Below are positions 21,694 through 33,391 of a DNA stretch of 64,000 nucleotides, piece after piece. Origin of the DNA: Reticulitermes speratus (Eukaryota; Arthropoda; Insecta; Blattodea; Rhinotermitidae); NCBI GenBank assembly GCA_021186555.1, contig JAJKFL010000010.1, positions 21,864,586 to 21,928,585 of the forward strand. The letters are read 5' to 3'. How positions within the stretch are numbered: the stretch's first letter is position 1; each line of letters starts with the position of its first letter. The translations under genes were made by a program, and so were the position numbers. The notes below the pieces were generated by a model, which did not search any database, was not told the origin of the DNA, and saw only the letters and a list, made by a program, of their open reading frames with translations.

Positions 21694-22018
21694 ATATAAT
21701 TATTGTCCGATAAACATTTTAATTATCGTCCGATAAACATTTTAATTATTGTCCGATAAACAGTTTAATTATTGTCCGATAAACAGTTTAATTATTGTCC
21801 GATAAACAGTTTAATTATTGTCCGATAAACAGTTTAATTATTGTCCGATAAACAGTTTAATTATTGTCCGATAAACAGTTTAATTATTGTCCGATAAACA
21901 GTTTAATTATTGTACGATAAACAGTTTAATTATTGTCCGATAAACAGTTTAATTATTGTCCGATAAACAGTTTAATTATTGTCCGATAAACAGTTTAATT
22001 ATTGTCCGATAAACAGTT
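21694..22018. repeat. 23-bp satellite, ~14 copies
   Basis: Unit TTTAATTATTGTCCGATAAA plus CAG. The first two or three units have CAT in place of CAG or a C in TATCG, the rest are nearly identical, so the array has been homogenised recently. Confidence 0.95.
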
Positions 22019-22054
22019 TTGTCTTTCGTGATACCGTAGTAGAGTTTAATAACT

Positions 22055-22387
22055 TGACGAACGCATGATAGCAACTGTTTTCTGCTGTTATTCTGGTAGA
22101 AGTCATGTCTGTTCGTCTGTCCGCATGTATCAGCGCGGCTCCCACTGGAAGGATTTCCTTAAAATTGAATATTCGGGACTTCTAAGAAAACGTGTCGAGA
22201 AAATCCAAATTTGGTTAAAATCGGGGAGAAATATCGATCAATGTACATAAAGACCTAAGTAAATTAAATCGCCAAAAATGCTATCTCTTCAAGTTAACTG
22301 GTATCAGGCTGTTACGACAGCAGAGGAGGTACAAATATTACGCGAACGCGCCATAATATTACGTTATACATACATTGCCTATCTTGT
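22055..22387 (+). mobile_element. MITE-H copy 6, internally deleted
   Basis: Has the GTCTGTCCGCATG block, GACCTAAGTAAATT and the right end TTACGCGAACGCGCC...ACGTTATACATAC, but lacks about 170 bp of the interior. Confidence 0.75.
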
Positions 22388-22866
22388 TTTTCTAATTAGA
22401 GCTCATAATTTAATTATAATATATGTAATTTTTCGACACAAATACCTTGCTATAATTTCGGCCTGTATAACATGACATTTTTACATGGTAAACATAAACA
22501 GCCCTATAAACCACGTATATCATACCTGCATTGTATTACATTACACACAAATCACGTATGTATGGATTGTAATAAAATTCTGTTCTAGTATATTTTATTC
22601 TGGTATCTTTTATTGCAAATCTAATGAACAGTTATTAATGTATAAGCCTATGAAGTATGTCCGAAATGAGTTCCTGCTGTATCGTCTACGTGCGGTGAAT
22701 GTATATATTCTGATCGGATAAAAACGAATTATAATTTTCAGTACCGCAGTCAAGAAGTGTACAATTACCGAAAGTCGTCTGATAAATACATTGACAGCAT
22801 AACATTTATCAGAAATCAGTACAAAATGCATATAATATGTATGGTATTTTTAGTTATCATATTAGA
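22388..22866. other. AT-rich intron sequence
   Basis: Nothing recognised on either strand. Confidence 0.4.
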
Positions 22867-22960
22867 GCAGTGCTTCCCAAACCTGGGTAAATTACCCAAA
22901 ATTGGGTAAAAGTCGTTTTTCTTTGGGTAAAGACACACCTCGGAATACACCTTAAAATTT
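22867..22960 (+). mobile_element. hAT-like terminus
   Basis: CAGTGCTTCCCAAACCTGGG matches the usual hAT terminal pattern and is followed by short TGGGTAAA repeats. The partner end was not found. Confidence 0.45.
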
Positions 22961-23233
22961 AACGTAAAAGTGTAGAAGAAGAAGAAGTGCTCTGAAGAAC
23001 GTGATCAGTCATACACTCGTGTGTATTTGTTGGTTCTGATATGATCCATTGTTGCTCAATGTACGGTTATGGAACATTTAAAACTGTTTCATTTATGGCT
23101 GTTGATGAACTCTGCAGTTCCTAGAGCAATGACAAATAGTGTTACAATCTGCGGGGTCATATCGAGGAATTAACAACGCGCCATATACCAAAGGCAACAA
23201 TTTTAGAGAGATCTACACTTCAAGAGTTCTATA

Positions 23234-23315
23234 TACAGGGCATACACAAACGAATGGTGCGGTTTCAATAGTGATTCCTATTGAAACCGCACCATTCTTT
23301 TGTGTATGCCCTGTA
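23234..23315. mobile_element. 82-bp foldback MITE, second copy
   Basis: Same length and ends (TACAGGGCATACAC...GTGTATGCCCTGTA) as the copy at 6811-6892, flanked by TATA. The two arms are identical except for about one base. Confidence 0.9.
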
Positions 23316-23336
23316 TATAAAACTTGTCAATCTGTG

Positions 23337-23478
23337 GCACAAGCCGTTATAGCTGGGTTAGTATAGTGACTAGGCTACGTGCCAGGGAATAATTACTCCA
23401 TTTCCGTCTACTAGGAGAGCTTTTTCTCTTCTCCCGAATCTCCCAGACCGGCTCTGGGGTCCATTTAGCTAACCTGTA
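23337..23478 (+). mobile_element. SINE-C, 3' truncated
   Basis: Head GCTGGGTTAGTATAGTGAC, a variable linker, then CCCAGACCGGCTCTGGGG. The body breaks off after CCATTTAGC. Confidence 0.65.
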
Positions 23479-24044
23479 TTTTAATTAATGCCGTAAGTCA
23501 AATTTTTGTTGACTGCTTTGTTTTGTTATTTGTGTGTGTTTGTTTGTGTCATTTGTGTTGTAATTATTTTGTGCTAGTTTTCTTAATTAGCCAGTGTGCT
23601 GTTCGGCTAGAAATTTTATAAATGAGAATTATATTATTATTATTATTATTGTAACATTTAATCAGTCTCTCTTCGCTCACACCTCCAAAAAATATGCATC
23701 TTTTAATTCAGGATTTTACTGGACAGTTCTGTGTATACATTTTCAAAAAATTGTATATACAACACTAAAAATCTAGCAAATCGCACTGCTAATTAAAATA
23801 AAGCTTTTCAGTTTTAATCTTTCCACGTCTGTAATGAAGCCCACGCCACATTTTACATCGGGGAGACACAGTATAATACGATTATACTGTCACTGTTTAT
23901 ATGTGGGAATTAAAGCTACAATAAACAATAAAGAAATTTATACAAGTATTAGTGAAACACAAACGTAGCAAATTAATAATGAAAACTATTACCAACCTGG
24001 TAACATATACAAATTCAATATTACTTATCAAAATCATTTATTTT
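23479..24044. other. AT-rich intron sequence
   Basis: Contains TG-rich and TTA-rich low-complexity patches (23520-23650). No gene or known repeat. Confidence 0.4.
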
Positions 24045-24345
24045 ACAGCCCACAATACCACAATTCTACATGCCAGCATTTCCACAATCAACTGTCTACA
24101 AAAACTTTTACAACTTTCGTACAACTTTTAACAAAGATTTTAACTTATAATAAATAAGTTTTAATGTGCTGTTGGACTATTCAAAAATTATGTGACTGAA
24201 GCGACAGTAGCTTTCAAAAAAAAACCCCCTGACGATGATCCGAGGATCGAAACACGTGTAGGGGTATAATTTTAACAATTTTAATAAAGCTACAATAAAA
24301 AGTGGTTTTAATGGTGCATCAGTTGGTCTGAAAAATTAATTTAAC
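24045..24345 (+). mobile_element. G-family arm plus interior
   Basis: Interior similar to 38990-39150, motif at 24218-24262 (CCCCCTGACGATGATCC, GGATCGAAACACGTGTAGGGG), outer arm GGTTTTAATGGTGCATCAG. The left arm is missing. Confidence 0.65.
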
Positions 24346-24734
24346 ATATGTAGACAGTTTGTTGCGGGACTCAGCCAATATATACAAGCCACACGTGTTG
24401 GTTTTGTTCGAGAAGAATTAACTGCGTGTTTTTGAATGGCAATGAAATTTAATATCCGTGCATGAATCGGGAATATAAATACAGATTACCACAGTAAATT
24501 TATTTGTCCCCCATTGATCTCGGCACGCTGCACAGCCTGTTGAAGGAATGTTATTAAAATTATGATATTGCATGATATTAGGATCTTCCGTCAAATGCTG
24601 TTTAGTGTCAAAGTAATTCTGTTGTAGATTAAACTGGAGGAAAAGTAATCAGAAAAGTGTTATTCTGTAGAAAGGAATTTTCGTAATTTTCTTCGTCTGT
24701 CATAACTCATGTTCTTAAACACACAAACTCAATT
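24346..24734. other. Unassigned intron sequence
   Basis: No gene, RNA or repeat recognised. Confidence 0.4.
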
Positions 24735-25225
24735 ATCAACAAGTCACCAACTAAATACACTTCTTTATCTAAAGAACACTACAAGGCTTCTTTAAAACGT
24801 TAGTTAAAAACCCCTACATATGTTTCGGCTTATTAATAAGCCATCCTCAGGGGGTGCCACAACTGCATTATTTAAAAACACATCCTCATATTAGTTAATT
24901 GTGTATGTATATAGTCACTACCATCACTTTAGCTACACTGTGACTCTTTTATCGTATATTAGTACGAATAAAATGCATATATTAAAAACACATCCTTGTG
25001 TTAGTCCACTATGTCACTTGTTTATGTGAAGAGTCACATTTTGTTTATATTAAAGTAAATAAAATCGATGTTTTTAAATAATGCAGTTCTGACACCCCCT
25101 GAGGATGGCTTATTAATAAGCCGAAACATATGTAGGGGTTTTTATCTAACTCTTTAAAGAAGCCTTGTAGTGTTCTTTAGATAAAGAAGTGCATTTAATT
25201 GGTGACTTGTTAATAATTAGTAAAA
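24735..25225. mobile_element. G-family palindromic element, ~490 bp
   Basis: Long inverted repeat. The left arm carries the motif on the minus strand (24807-24857) and the right arm on the plus strand (25094-25140), with the same CTGAGGA, GGCTTATTAATAAGCC hairpin, GAAAC, CATATG, TA, GGGG order. The outer ends are inverted TCAACAAGTCACCAA / TTGGTGACTTGTTAA. The centre is AT-rich and itself partly palindromic. No clear target duplication. Confidence 0.85.
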
Positions 25226-25314
25226 GATGAACGATGAAAACAAAAACATAACAGAAACTGAATTTTCATTTTCTATTCAATAAATAATAATACAATAACT
25301 AACGCAGTCGAACA

Positions 25315-25410
25315 AAATTATTTTCATTATTAAAATAACTTTTGTTTCTATGAAATTGCTACATGTTTCGACCCCCATCGGATTATTATCAGGCTGGTAA
25401 AATATGTAAA
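25315..25410 (-). mobile_element. Degenerate G-like arm
   Basis: Reverse strand: CCAGCCTGATAATAATCCGA, then GGGGGTCGAAACATGTAGC. The motif order is kept but the core is mutated. Confidence 0.4.
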
Positions 25411-26080
25411 AGACGGCACGTTCTATAATTACAATCACTTTTATACAGATAAAGTGCACACTCTCACAGTTCAATTACAATTTTATTAATCTTATTTCAT
25501 CTTAAAAATAATAACAAAATTGTATTTAAAGTTGTGTTTATTACTTCATAAATCTTGACAATTTTTACTGACCGTAAAAGTGGCGTTAAAATATTTAACT
25601 TTGGGGCTATATTTAATAACTACATAATCCTTTTTTCAATCAGTGTATTACATGTTCAAACAGATCTACTGTTCTTTAATCCATTTCGTTTTCAATTAGA
25701 TCTTATGTCTTTGTATTTATAAAGATGTATATTATGACTTTGTATACATATTTATTTGTTTGTTTATGAAAAGATACTGATGTCACTTTAAATACACTTT
25801 TAAATTCGATTAAGGTGTCAAGCTTTGTACAACAAAAACACAACTTTAAACATAATTTTGTTGTATCGTTTAAGCTATGATAAGATGTAATTTAATACAA
25901 TTTTAAAAAGCTAACATAATTTTGGGGATGAAATCGCAATTCTCAGAACAATTGTAATTATACAAGTAACCTCCATTTACACACTTTGCAAGTCAGAACA
26001 TGATCCGATCGTGTCGAAACGTGTGGCAGAGTTATTAAAAAAGAGATGTTATCGTTTTCATTATAAAAATATTTGCTTTG
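25411..26080. other. AT-rich intron sequence
   Basis: Words such as ACAACTTTAAACATAATTTTG and its approximate inverse occur at 25500-25560 and 25830-25870, so an old inverted-repeat element is possible. No gene. Confidence 0.35.
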
Positions 26081-26091
26081 TACTGCATTAT

Positions 26092-26247
26092 ATATACAAT
26101 AGGTACCGGGTCATTCCCGGGGTAAAGCGACCGGGGCGTGGCGTTGACCACCCATCCCCATCTAGCGCCGAGGTTAAAGAAAGAGTAGAGCTATACCTCT
26201 ATTCCCCCTCTGGGTCTTCATGGCCTGTTCTAGGGTGAACTTTACCT
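26092..26247 (+). mobile_element. SINE-C, 5' truncated, perfect 11-bp TSD
   Basis: Body from TATACAATAGGTACCGGG to GGGTGAACTTTACC. Flanked by TACTGCATTAT at 26081-26091 and 26248-26258. The missing tRNA head was therefore lost at insertion (incomplete reverse transcription), not later. Confidence 0.9.
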
Positions 26248-26559
26248 TACTGCATTATCCATTATATTGTTATTGTATGCAAAAAAATTGGATGTCTTCT
26301 GTCAAGATTGTATTCAATAAATTATTTCACTGCTACAAATATAAACCACTTAATTTCAATCAACTTTGTTAAAATGTAACATTAATGGTTGCTAAAATAT
26401 GAAAACATAACAATGAACATTAAAATTAAAATCTAGGCCATCAATGACCAGGTGTATGACGTATTCAATAGGCTCACAACAACAATCACTTCCATTCTAA
26501 TATCTTTATCAAATGTGGTCAAAGCTGCATTAACAACAATGACACGTACGTCGGGTGAC

Positions 26560-27050
26560 GTGTGTCGGTGTGAATTTGTGTGTTTGTTTGTTGATGTGTA
26601 TTGTGTGTTTGCTTGTTGGTGTGCATGTGTATTTGTGTGTTTGTTTGTTGGTGTGCATGTGTATTTGTGTGTTTGTTTGTTGGTGTGCATGTGTATTTGT
26701 GTGTTTGTTTGTTGGTGTGCATGTGTATTTGTGTGTTTGTTTGTTGGTGTGCATGTGTATTTGTGTGTTTGCTTGTTGGTGTGCATGTGTATTTGTGTGT
26801 TTGCTTGTTGGTGTGCATGTGTATTTGTGTGTTTGCTTGTTGGTGTGCATGTGTATTTGTGTGTTTGTTTGTTGGTGTGCATGTGTATTTGTGTGTTTGC
26901 TGTTGTGTGCATGTGTATTTGTGTGTTTGCTTGTTGGTGTGCATGTGTATTTGTGTTTGCTTGTTGGTGTGCATGTGTATTTGTGTGTTTGCTTGTTGGT
27001 GTGCATGTGTATTTGTGTGTTTGTTGTTGGTGTGCATGTGTATTTGTCTA
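26560..27050. repeat. 32-bp TG-rich minisatellite, ~15 copies
   Basis: Unit GTGTTTGYTTGTTGGTGTGC followed by ATGTGTATTTGT. No stop codons on either strand in several frames, which creates long but meaningless open frames. Two units carry small deletions (26900, 26955). Confidence 0.95.
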
Positions 27051-27460
27051 TTAATGCACAAGTACGAAAAGGAGTTTGTGTGCTTCAGCAGTATTATCCC
27101 TTGAAAGTACATGACACACATTTCGTGAATATACCATTGTCTGAATATCCGTATTTAACCCTTTGAAGACAGATATCATACATTATATAGCGTGTCTCTT
27201 TTGTCTTTCCCTAAGCAGCGTAGCTGCCATGGGATGTCCGGAGGAAACAGATATTCTATCAGATAAACCTGCCGGCACGTGTCCCAAAGTAGCAATATAT
27301 AAATCATTAATTAGTTAGTTTTTTACTTAGTTGTGCGAAGTTTTAAGCCTCCCAAGCTAACAGATTCACTAAAATTCTCTTGTGCTATCGGGCTGTAAGA
27401 TGGCCTCAATCGTAAGACCTCAAGTGTTCATAGAGCAAGCGTACATCAGACGATACAGGA
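27051..27460. other. Unassigned intron sequence
   Basis: No supported feature. Confidence 0.4.
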
Positions 27461-27970
27461 AATATATGTACAAACGTAACATTGGGGCGCGTTCGCTTAA
27501 CCATTCTTGCCTGGAAAAGCAATAAGTATTACATATTGTGAGTGTGTGTTTGTAGCCTTAGTTATCCGGCATGCAATGCGCATGCGCCGTATTATATTGT
27601 CATCTGTGGCCTGTCTGGCTCTACCATATTTTTCCACATTTTCTCATAAACGGCACGATTTTCGGAAAGAAGTAATTGAACATAAAATGTGTGTTTTGAT
27701 TTTATGTACAACTTTTGTCTGAAACATTTCTCATTCTAAGAAAAATTCAGCGAGATATTATCATAAGTGTACATAGGTCTTCATGTGAAGTACCGTTATT
27801 CTCGTCAGATGTTAATGAAATTCGTATTTTCTCGACAGATTTTCGAAGATACTCTATCAAATTTCATGAAAATCCGTCCAGTGGGAGCCGAGTTGTTTCG
27901 TGCGGACAGACGGACAGACAGACGTGACGAAGTTAATAGTCGCTTTTCGTAATTTTGCGAAAGCGCCTAA
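27461..27970 (-). mobile_element. MITE-H copy 7
   Basis: Minus-strand copy: GGCGCGTTCGCTTAACC at 27486, GCGCATGCGCC near 27580, CGGACAGACGGACAGAC near 27902, end GCGCCTAAAAAAACAAG. Confidence 0.9.
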
Positions 27971-28286
27971 AAAAACAAGTCTATATGACGTGTACTTCCG
28001 TAAATACAAATCCTACATACACTGACTGTGACTATATCAGGGGAATTCGTCGGCAAGCGATTGTCATCTGTTTACAGCGCTAAAGCAAAATCTTTACGGC
28101 GACAAATTTAAAGACGATCGCGAGGCGGAAACAGTTGTTACACGATGGCTGATAACACAGGACACGGACTGATATCAACAGGGAATATAAAAGCTGGTCA
28201 CACGATATGATAAATGCCTTAGTTGTGGTGGGGACTACGTGGAAATGTAAATTTAGATGTCGTCATCCCTTTCCGTTTTTATTAAA
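27971..28286. other. Unassigned intron sequence
   Basis: No supported feature. GACTGTGACTATATCAGG at 28023 resembles GACTGTGAATATATCAGG at 14709, an undefined shared repeat. Confidence 0.35.
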
Positions 28287-28425
28287 TCAAAGTAATTATA
28301 CGTCCTGAAAAAATACAAATTCAAAAACACCTTTTCACTCTAGTTTTACACTACGGCCGTAGTGTAAAACTAGAATGAAAAGGTGTTTTTGAATTTGTGT
28401 TGTTCAGAACGTATAATTACTTTGA
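28287..28425. mobile_element. 139-bp foldback element
   Basis: Almost perfect palindrome from TCAAAGTAATTATACG to CGTATAATTACTTTGA with centre ACTACGGCCGTAGT. No coding capacity. Unlike the G and F palindromes it has no CTGANGA/GAAAC motif. Confidence 0.85.
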
Positions 28426-28889
28426 AGTGGAAATGCAGTGGGATAGCAGTACAATTACATGTGGAATTTTCTTATTAGAACAGATAATAAATAAGCCAAA
28501 ACATACATGCATTGTAAACTCATTTTCTGACCGACGCTGGTATGCAGTACAGAAATAGCAATGTACACAAGGGATAAAGAAGCCGATACATAGAAAAAGA
28601 ACAAACAATTGAAAGAAATAAAGGATGAAGAAAGGAAGAAAAAGGAAGAAAGATAAAATATAAAAAATTTTGACATCAACGACTGTATCAATCAGAGAGA
28701 CCTGCAGTGGCAGAGCGCGGTATGGAGGAATTAGGTCATCAGATCGAATCGAATCAAATCACAAAAGAAATAAATAAATGTCCGCCAGAACATAGGGCTA
28801 CACCGATAGACTTATCACAGAGGCTTAGGACGTAAGGCTGGACCCAAATAATTTTAGCAGTAATGACGGATTGAAACGGAGCCGCGCAT
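28426..28889. other. Unassigned intron sequence
   Basis: Purine-rich run at 28600-28660. No gene. Confidence 0.4.
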
Positions 28890-29376
28890 TTCTTTTTTGT
28901 ATTAATTCCTGGGTTTTCCCCTTTGATCCATTTGTACTGTTGAAGTGCTTTTTGTCCTGCATGTCACCTTATGTTTCATGCTATCGTCCATACATCTAAC
29001 ACAACACAAACATCCATGCCCCCGGTGGGATTTTATTTTTTGTCCCGTTTTTTTTCCTTTTTTTGTAATTTTAAATCCTTTAGTCCTTCATGTCACTTGT
29101 GTTCCATTCTACTGTCCTTATACAACACAACAAACATCCATGCCCCCTGTGGGATTTTTTTTTTTTTTTTTTTTTTTGCCTGTCCGGGGTTTCTCCCATT
29201 TTTGTACTGTTTAAATCCTTTTCGTCCTTCATGTCACTTTACGTTCCATGCTACAGTCCTTATACAACAAACACAACACAAACATCTATGCCCCCGGTGG
29301 GATTCGAACCCACGATCCTAGTAAGCGAGAGGCCGCAGACCCACGCCTTAGACCGCACGGCCACTGGGATCGGCGG
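28890..29376 (-). mobile_element. Composite SINE-B, three units
   Basis: Read on the minus strand: full tRNA-like head (29376 to ~29300), body B2 to an A-run (~29150-29175), a headless B2 unit, a second A-rich junction (~29030-29060), and another headless B2 unit ending in an A-rich tail (28890-28900). Each headless unit starts with ATCCCACxGGGGGCATGG directly after the A-run. Only the outermost unit has A and B boxes. Confidence 0.85.
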
Positions 29377-29794
29377 CATTCAACGCCAGCATTACACTCG
29401 TACAGCATTCGGAGAAGAAGGACAGACCATCAGAAGATCAGACAGGGCGAGGAGACGGACACTGTCACCGGACAAAACAGCGTGTAGCGAATAAAGACAA
29501 AGTGGGACAAAGTGTAACACAGGCCTGCATAACTCAGAAAGTGGTGAGGGCCATATTGCGCCAAAGAAAACAGATGCGGGCCCCAGGGTTAGATTCCAGG
29601 AGGGGGTGGGGGTTATACTTCATTATAATTTTCTAATTAAACAAAATAATTTTTAATTAATTTTATTTTTAATTATGGGGAGTGGAAAAACGAAAAAAAA
29701 AAAATTCAATTTAAAGAAAATATTTTTGTTTCTTATAATCCCCTTGCAAAATTAATGAGAGATTCCGTGCAACAAACATAAGCAAATGATATAT
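29377..29794. other. Unassigned intron sequence
   Basis: GC-rich patch at 29520-29610 then AT-rich sequence with an A-run at 29693-29704. No gene. Confidence 0.4.
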
Positions 29795-30025
29795 TCATTA
29801 AACACCAACTAATGCACATAAACTTTATTCACAATACTAGTAAAAACTATACCAACACATGCACTGTTTATTAAAACATTAATAGTTTTAAAAAATCAAG
29901 CCCTACATATGTTTCGGCCAGCATAATAAACATGCACGGTGAAAATAATATTAAGTTTATTCACAATAGTTTATTCTTACAATTCCCCTATACGCATTTC
30001 GGTGGTTTAAACCACCATCTTAAAT
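29795..30025 (-). mobile_element. Two truncated G-family arms, side by side
   Basis: Minus-strand half-motifs CTACATATGTTTCGGCC (29901) and CCTATACGCATTTCGGTGG (29987) are each preceded by an AATGCACAT or CATGCACGGTG tail. The CTGANGA halves are lost or degenerate. Confidence 0.6.
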
Positions 30026-30297
30026 ATATGCAAATGAATTTATTACCAAATTACAGCACTAATTGTATATCGTTGACATTTACATACTTCGATGTTGATG
30101 TATTTAGGCGTGCGCTGACGAACCGTACACATTCTATTAAACCAGACAGCTGCACTGGTATTTAACAGCTTTGCCTATTTATTCTAGTGCAATAATTGGA
30201 AATAAATTCACCTGTTAATGAGACATATTTCATCTCTTTTCAGCAAAATTTTGTCGTTTTGGGGGGGGCCATATATATGAAATATACGTTTACAAAA

Positions 30298-30850
30298 TAC
30301 GAGGGGGCATACGAAAGTAATGTTTCGTATTTTTTCTCAGAAACTATACTTACAATTATAATAAAATGTGCATATATTATGGGGCACGTCCTTTGCAAAT
30401 TTGAGATTATATTTTTCCAAAAAAGTCTCCGTCATTATCAACACAATTTTTCCATCTTTGCGTGAGACGCTGTATACTGGTAGCATAAAACTCTCAGCTG
30501 AAGCGTCGGAGCTGTTCACGTTCGCAGTTTAATCCCCTTGTCGTCCGCAAAACGGCGTTTTCGGAGTGCATCCTTCAAGTGGCCAAAAAGATGGATGTCG
30601 TAGGGTCCTCGATCGGGATTATAGGGAGGATGAGAACTTGATTCATCTTTCCTGTTTGGCCGAAAACTTCGAAATCGTTGTAGTAAGTCCTTTAATGTCT
30701 GCACAAACAGCTCTGAATTGATTGTGGCACCTCTGTTCAAGAATTCCACTAACAAGGTTCCTTCACTGTCCAAGAAGACGATAGCCATGTTCCTTTTTCA
30801 TTAACACGGATTATAGTGTCTGATTTATCGTTGTGGATAGTTTTGTCCGT
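30298..30850 (-). mobile_element. Mariner element remnant
   Basis: Left terminus TACGAGGGGGCATACGAAAG (30297) is mariner-like. The transposase remnant lies on the opposite strand. The right terminus was not identified. Confidence 0.7.
30420..30788 (-). pseudogene. Mariner transposase fragment
   Basis: Minus frames read MAIVFLDSEGTLLVEFLNRG, then HPPYNPDRGPYDIHLFGHLK and RKRRFADD, then in another frame FMLPVYS and WKIVLIMTETFLEK-like sequence. These are the catalytic middle and C-terminal motifs of a mariner (DD34D-type) transposase: FxDxxGxL, HPPYSPDLAPxDxHLF, and the final G-(D/Y)-(F/Y)-VEK. The segment between the first and second catalytic residues is deleted (FRPNRKDESSS bridges directly to HPPY), and there is a frameshift near 30510. 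Inactive. Confidence 0.85.
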
Positions 30851-30913
30851 TTGAAACTTTTGATTCCATAATATGATTACCTTACATTCATGACTTGTTT
30901 GTACTAATTTTGG

Positions 30914-31249
30914 TAGAGTAGAACCTCGGTTATCCGAACTTCGCTTAACCGAAACTCGAGTTAACCGAAACGCCTTTTCTTAACACGATTACCAAAACTG
31001 CCTGCCGCGAGACACCTCTGAGCCTCTCGCCGTCAGTTTGTTCTGAAAAGTTGACATGTGCGGATTGTATCTGTAAATATCATACACTTTGTTGTGCCAT
31101 AAATTTTATTAACATAAGACGTGTTTATGAATAAATGTTATTTTTATTGCACCTTATCACGTCGAGCCGAATTTCCGAATTATCTGAAATTTTGCGTACC
31201 CGAAATCGGGTCCGCCCCCTTTATTTCGGATAATCGAGGTTTTACTGTA
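30914..31249. mobile_element. pogo/Tigger-type MITE
   Basis: Ends GTAGAACCTCGGTTATCCG and CGGATAATCGAGGTTTTAC are inverted, a form typical of pogo/Tigger-type elements. The interior (TGATATTTACAG-, AACATAAGACGTGTTTATGA- type words) matches the copy at 53641-53961 in reverse. Confidence 0.8.
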
Positions 31250-31937
31250 CATGCTCACACCAGTGTTCCTTTTCTAACTGTACCCCTATTTCCTTACATA
31301 TATTAAAGTGTAGTTGAGCACACACTCGATCATGTCTCTTAAGTATTGTCATTTTATGATTATCGTCATAATCGCAGTCACCGCCATGACTGCACATGCG
31401 CAGTCTGCACCTAACACTTATGAACCCTACTTCATTACGAGACGCTTCCCACAGTTTGCACATATTTTACGCCCCACATGTCATACGATCGCGTGAAAGC
31501 CATTAGTGACATGATACCATGATTAATAAGCTGTTTGGTACATCACACCAATTTTTGTATAGATGAAAATTTAGGACGCCAGCCCTATCGATTTTCAAAC
31601 GGGCTGTTTTCTTGACTCGTTGCTGGTGACAGTAACTTGTCCGTTACGTTAACGTATCAAACATAACCTTGCAAAGTCTATTGATATACATTAGCACTTT
31701 CCTTGGGAACAGGTAACGTCGTCCTATCGTCGTCTTTATCATCATAATCATCATTATCACTGCCCGTTGGGCTGTTTCTTTTACAGAATTCGGATTTTGG
31801 TGTTCGCTTTTTCCAGCATCCATCGTCGGTTCATACTGATGGGAATATTTAGAATTTTGGTTTACAATTATCACATCCCAATATTATATCTATTTATTTT
31901 GGTAGTGTCCTAATTATGACATATTGATATGCCATGA
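31250..31937. other. Unassigned intron sequence
   Basis: Short frames (31314-31496 plus, 31644-31874 minus) lack recognisable domains. No repeat recognised. Confidence 0.4.
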
Positions 31938-32238
31938 GAGCTGGGATAGCTCGGTATATACAGTGACTAGGCTACGAGATAAACGACCGCGGAATTTCGG
32001 TTCGTTTTCAGAACAGGCAAGGGATTTTTCTTTTTTTTTTATAGCGTCCAGACCGACTCTGGGGCCCACCGAGCCTCTTATTAAATGGGTACAGTGGGCC
32101 CCTTTCTCCCTGAGCGATCGGGGCGTGAAGCAGACCACTACCTCCATGTACTGCCAAGGTGAGGAATGAATCGAGCTATACTTTCACTCCCCTATATGAT
32201 ATTGTGGCGTGTACAGGGACATCTTTCCATTTAACCTT
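31938..32238 (+). mobile_element. SINE-C, diverged full-length copy
   Basis: Head GAGCTGGGATAGCTCGG, body CGTCCAGACCGACTCTGGGG, GGGGCGTGAAGC and CGAGCTATACTTTCACTCC. An internal T-run at 32027-32042 interrupts the region after the B box. Confidence 0.7.
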
Positions 32239-32310
32239 TTTCATCTGTTATGTCATTCTCTAATGCATTCATTGCTTTTATGAGTCTTAATTTTGTATCT
32301 CACCAATTTT

Positions 32311-32661
32311 TAGGCACGTTCTTGAAATTACGAAAACCGTCTATTAGCTTCGTCATGTCTGTCTCTCTATCTTTTCGCATGGAATAACTCGACTCTCACT
32401 TGATGAATTTTCATTAAATTTGATAATTGAGTATTTTTCGAAAATATTGCAAGAAAATTCAAGTTTCATTAAAATCTGACAACAATAACGGGTACTTTAC
32501 ATGAAGACCTATGTACATTTATGATAATATCTCGCTTAATTCTTCGTAGAATGAGAAATATTTCAGACAAACATTGTAGAGAAAATCAAAACACACATTT
32601 TATATTCACTAACTTTTTCCCGAAAATCTTACCGTTTATGAGATAATGTGAAGAAAATATG
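32311..32661 (+). mobile_element. MITE-H copy 8, 3' part missing
   Basis: TAGGCACGTTC start to GAGATAATGTGAAGAAAATATGG, where the sequence switches into a SINE-D remnant. Confidence 0.8.
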
Positions 32662-32664
32662 GTG

Positions 32665-32775
32665 GCCGGATAAAATTTCAAAGTCCTGGGAGAGGATCCT
32701 GTCCCAGTGCCACTTTGCCCACCACAAACTGCATACAAACTGGCTTGGAATCCACACGTGGTCTCCACAGCAACA
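32665..32775 (-). mobile_element. SINE-D fragment
   Basis: Minus strand body and partial head (CCTGTCCCAGTGCCACTTTG and ACCACAAACTGCATACAAAC). Both ends are incomplete. Confidence 0.6.
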
Positions 32776-33042
32776 GTTCGGTAACTATTGCTTTATCTTC
32801 ACGATGAAGCATTCTAATAAGAATGTTTAACCCACTCTACACTGAAGGTGAAGCTACTACAATCCATCGAAACGTCACTAAATATTTACCAGTTGACATG
32901 GCGAAACATCCCAGAATACTAGAATCACCAACAACAGCAGAAGTGCACAAATCCCGGGCGCCGTGTCGCCTAGGCGACTAAATTTTGTACGGTGGTGCCT
33001 AAGACTTTCAGAATAATTATTGCAGTTTTAATTTTCCTTAAC

Positions 33043-33391
33043 TAACTAACTAACTCCATGGAGCAGAGTCCTTCTTGAGAAGCTAACAGGTCGTCAGCTA
33101 GTCAAGAATTTCCCCGCGTTTTATGGAACCCGAAAGTTCATTACCGCACTCACAAGAGCCCGCCACCTGTCCCTATCCTGAGCCATATCAATCCAGTCCA
33201 TGCCCCCCCATCCCACTTCTTGAAGATCCATTTTAATATTATCCTCCCATCTACGCCTGGGTCTTCCAAGTGGTCTCCTTCCCTCAGGTCTCCCCACCAA
33301 AATCCTGTATGCACCTCTCCCCTCACCCATACGTGCTACATGCCCCGCCCACCTCATTCTTCTTGATTTGATCACCCGAATAATATTTGGT
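33043..33391 (-). mobile_element. LINE-alpha RT C-terminus with its 3' tail
   Basis: The best-preserved LINE-alpha copy. The minus frame 33375-33121 reads without a stop: [72 protein letters not shown]. These are the standard C-terminal blocks of RTE-like LINE reverse transcriptases ([23 protein letters not shown]). The 3' tail ends with AACTCCATGGAGCAGAGTCC and a short (CTAA)n. Upstream, the coding region passes into the 100-bp array. Confidence 0.9.

Noticed and set aside
26433..27166. Long open frames (up to ~200 codons) on both strands
   Set aside because: They are translations of a stop-free 32-bp TG-rich minisatellite in several frames at once; there is no start context, domain or codon bias.
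33121..33375. Independent host gene (84-codon intact frame)
   Set aside because: It matches the C-terminal RT blocks of LINE-alpha, which occurs in several other degenerate copies in the window.
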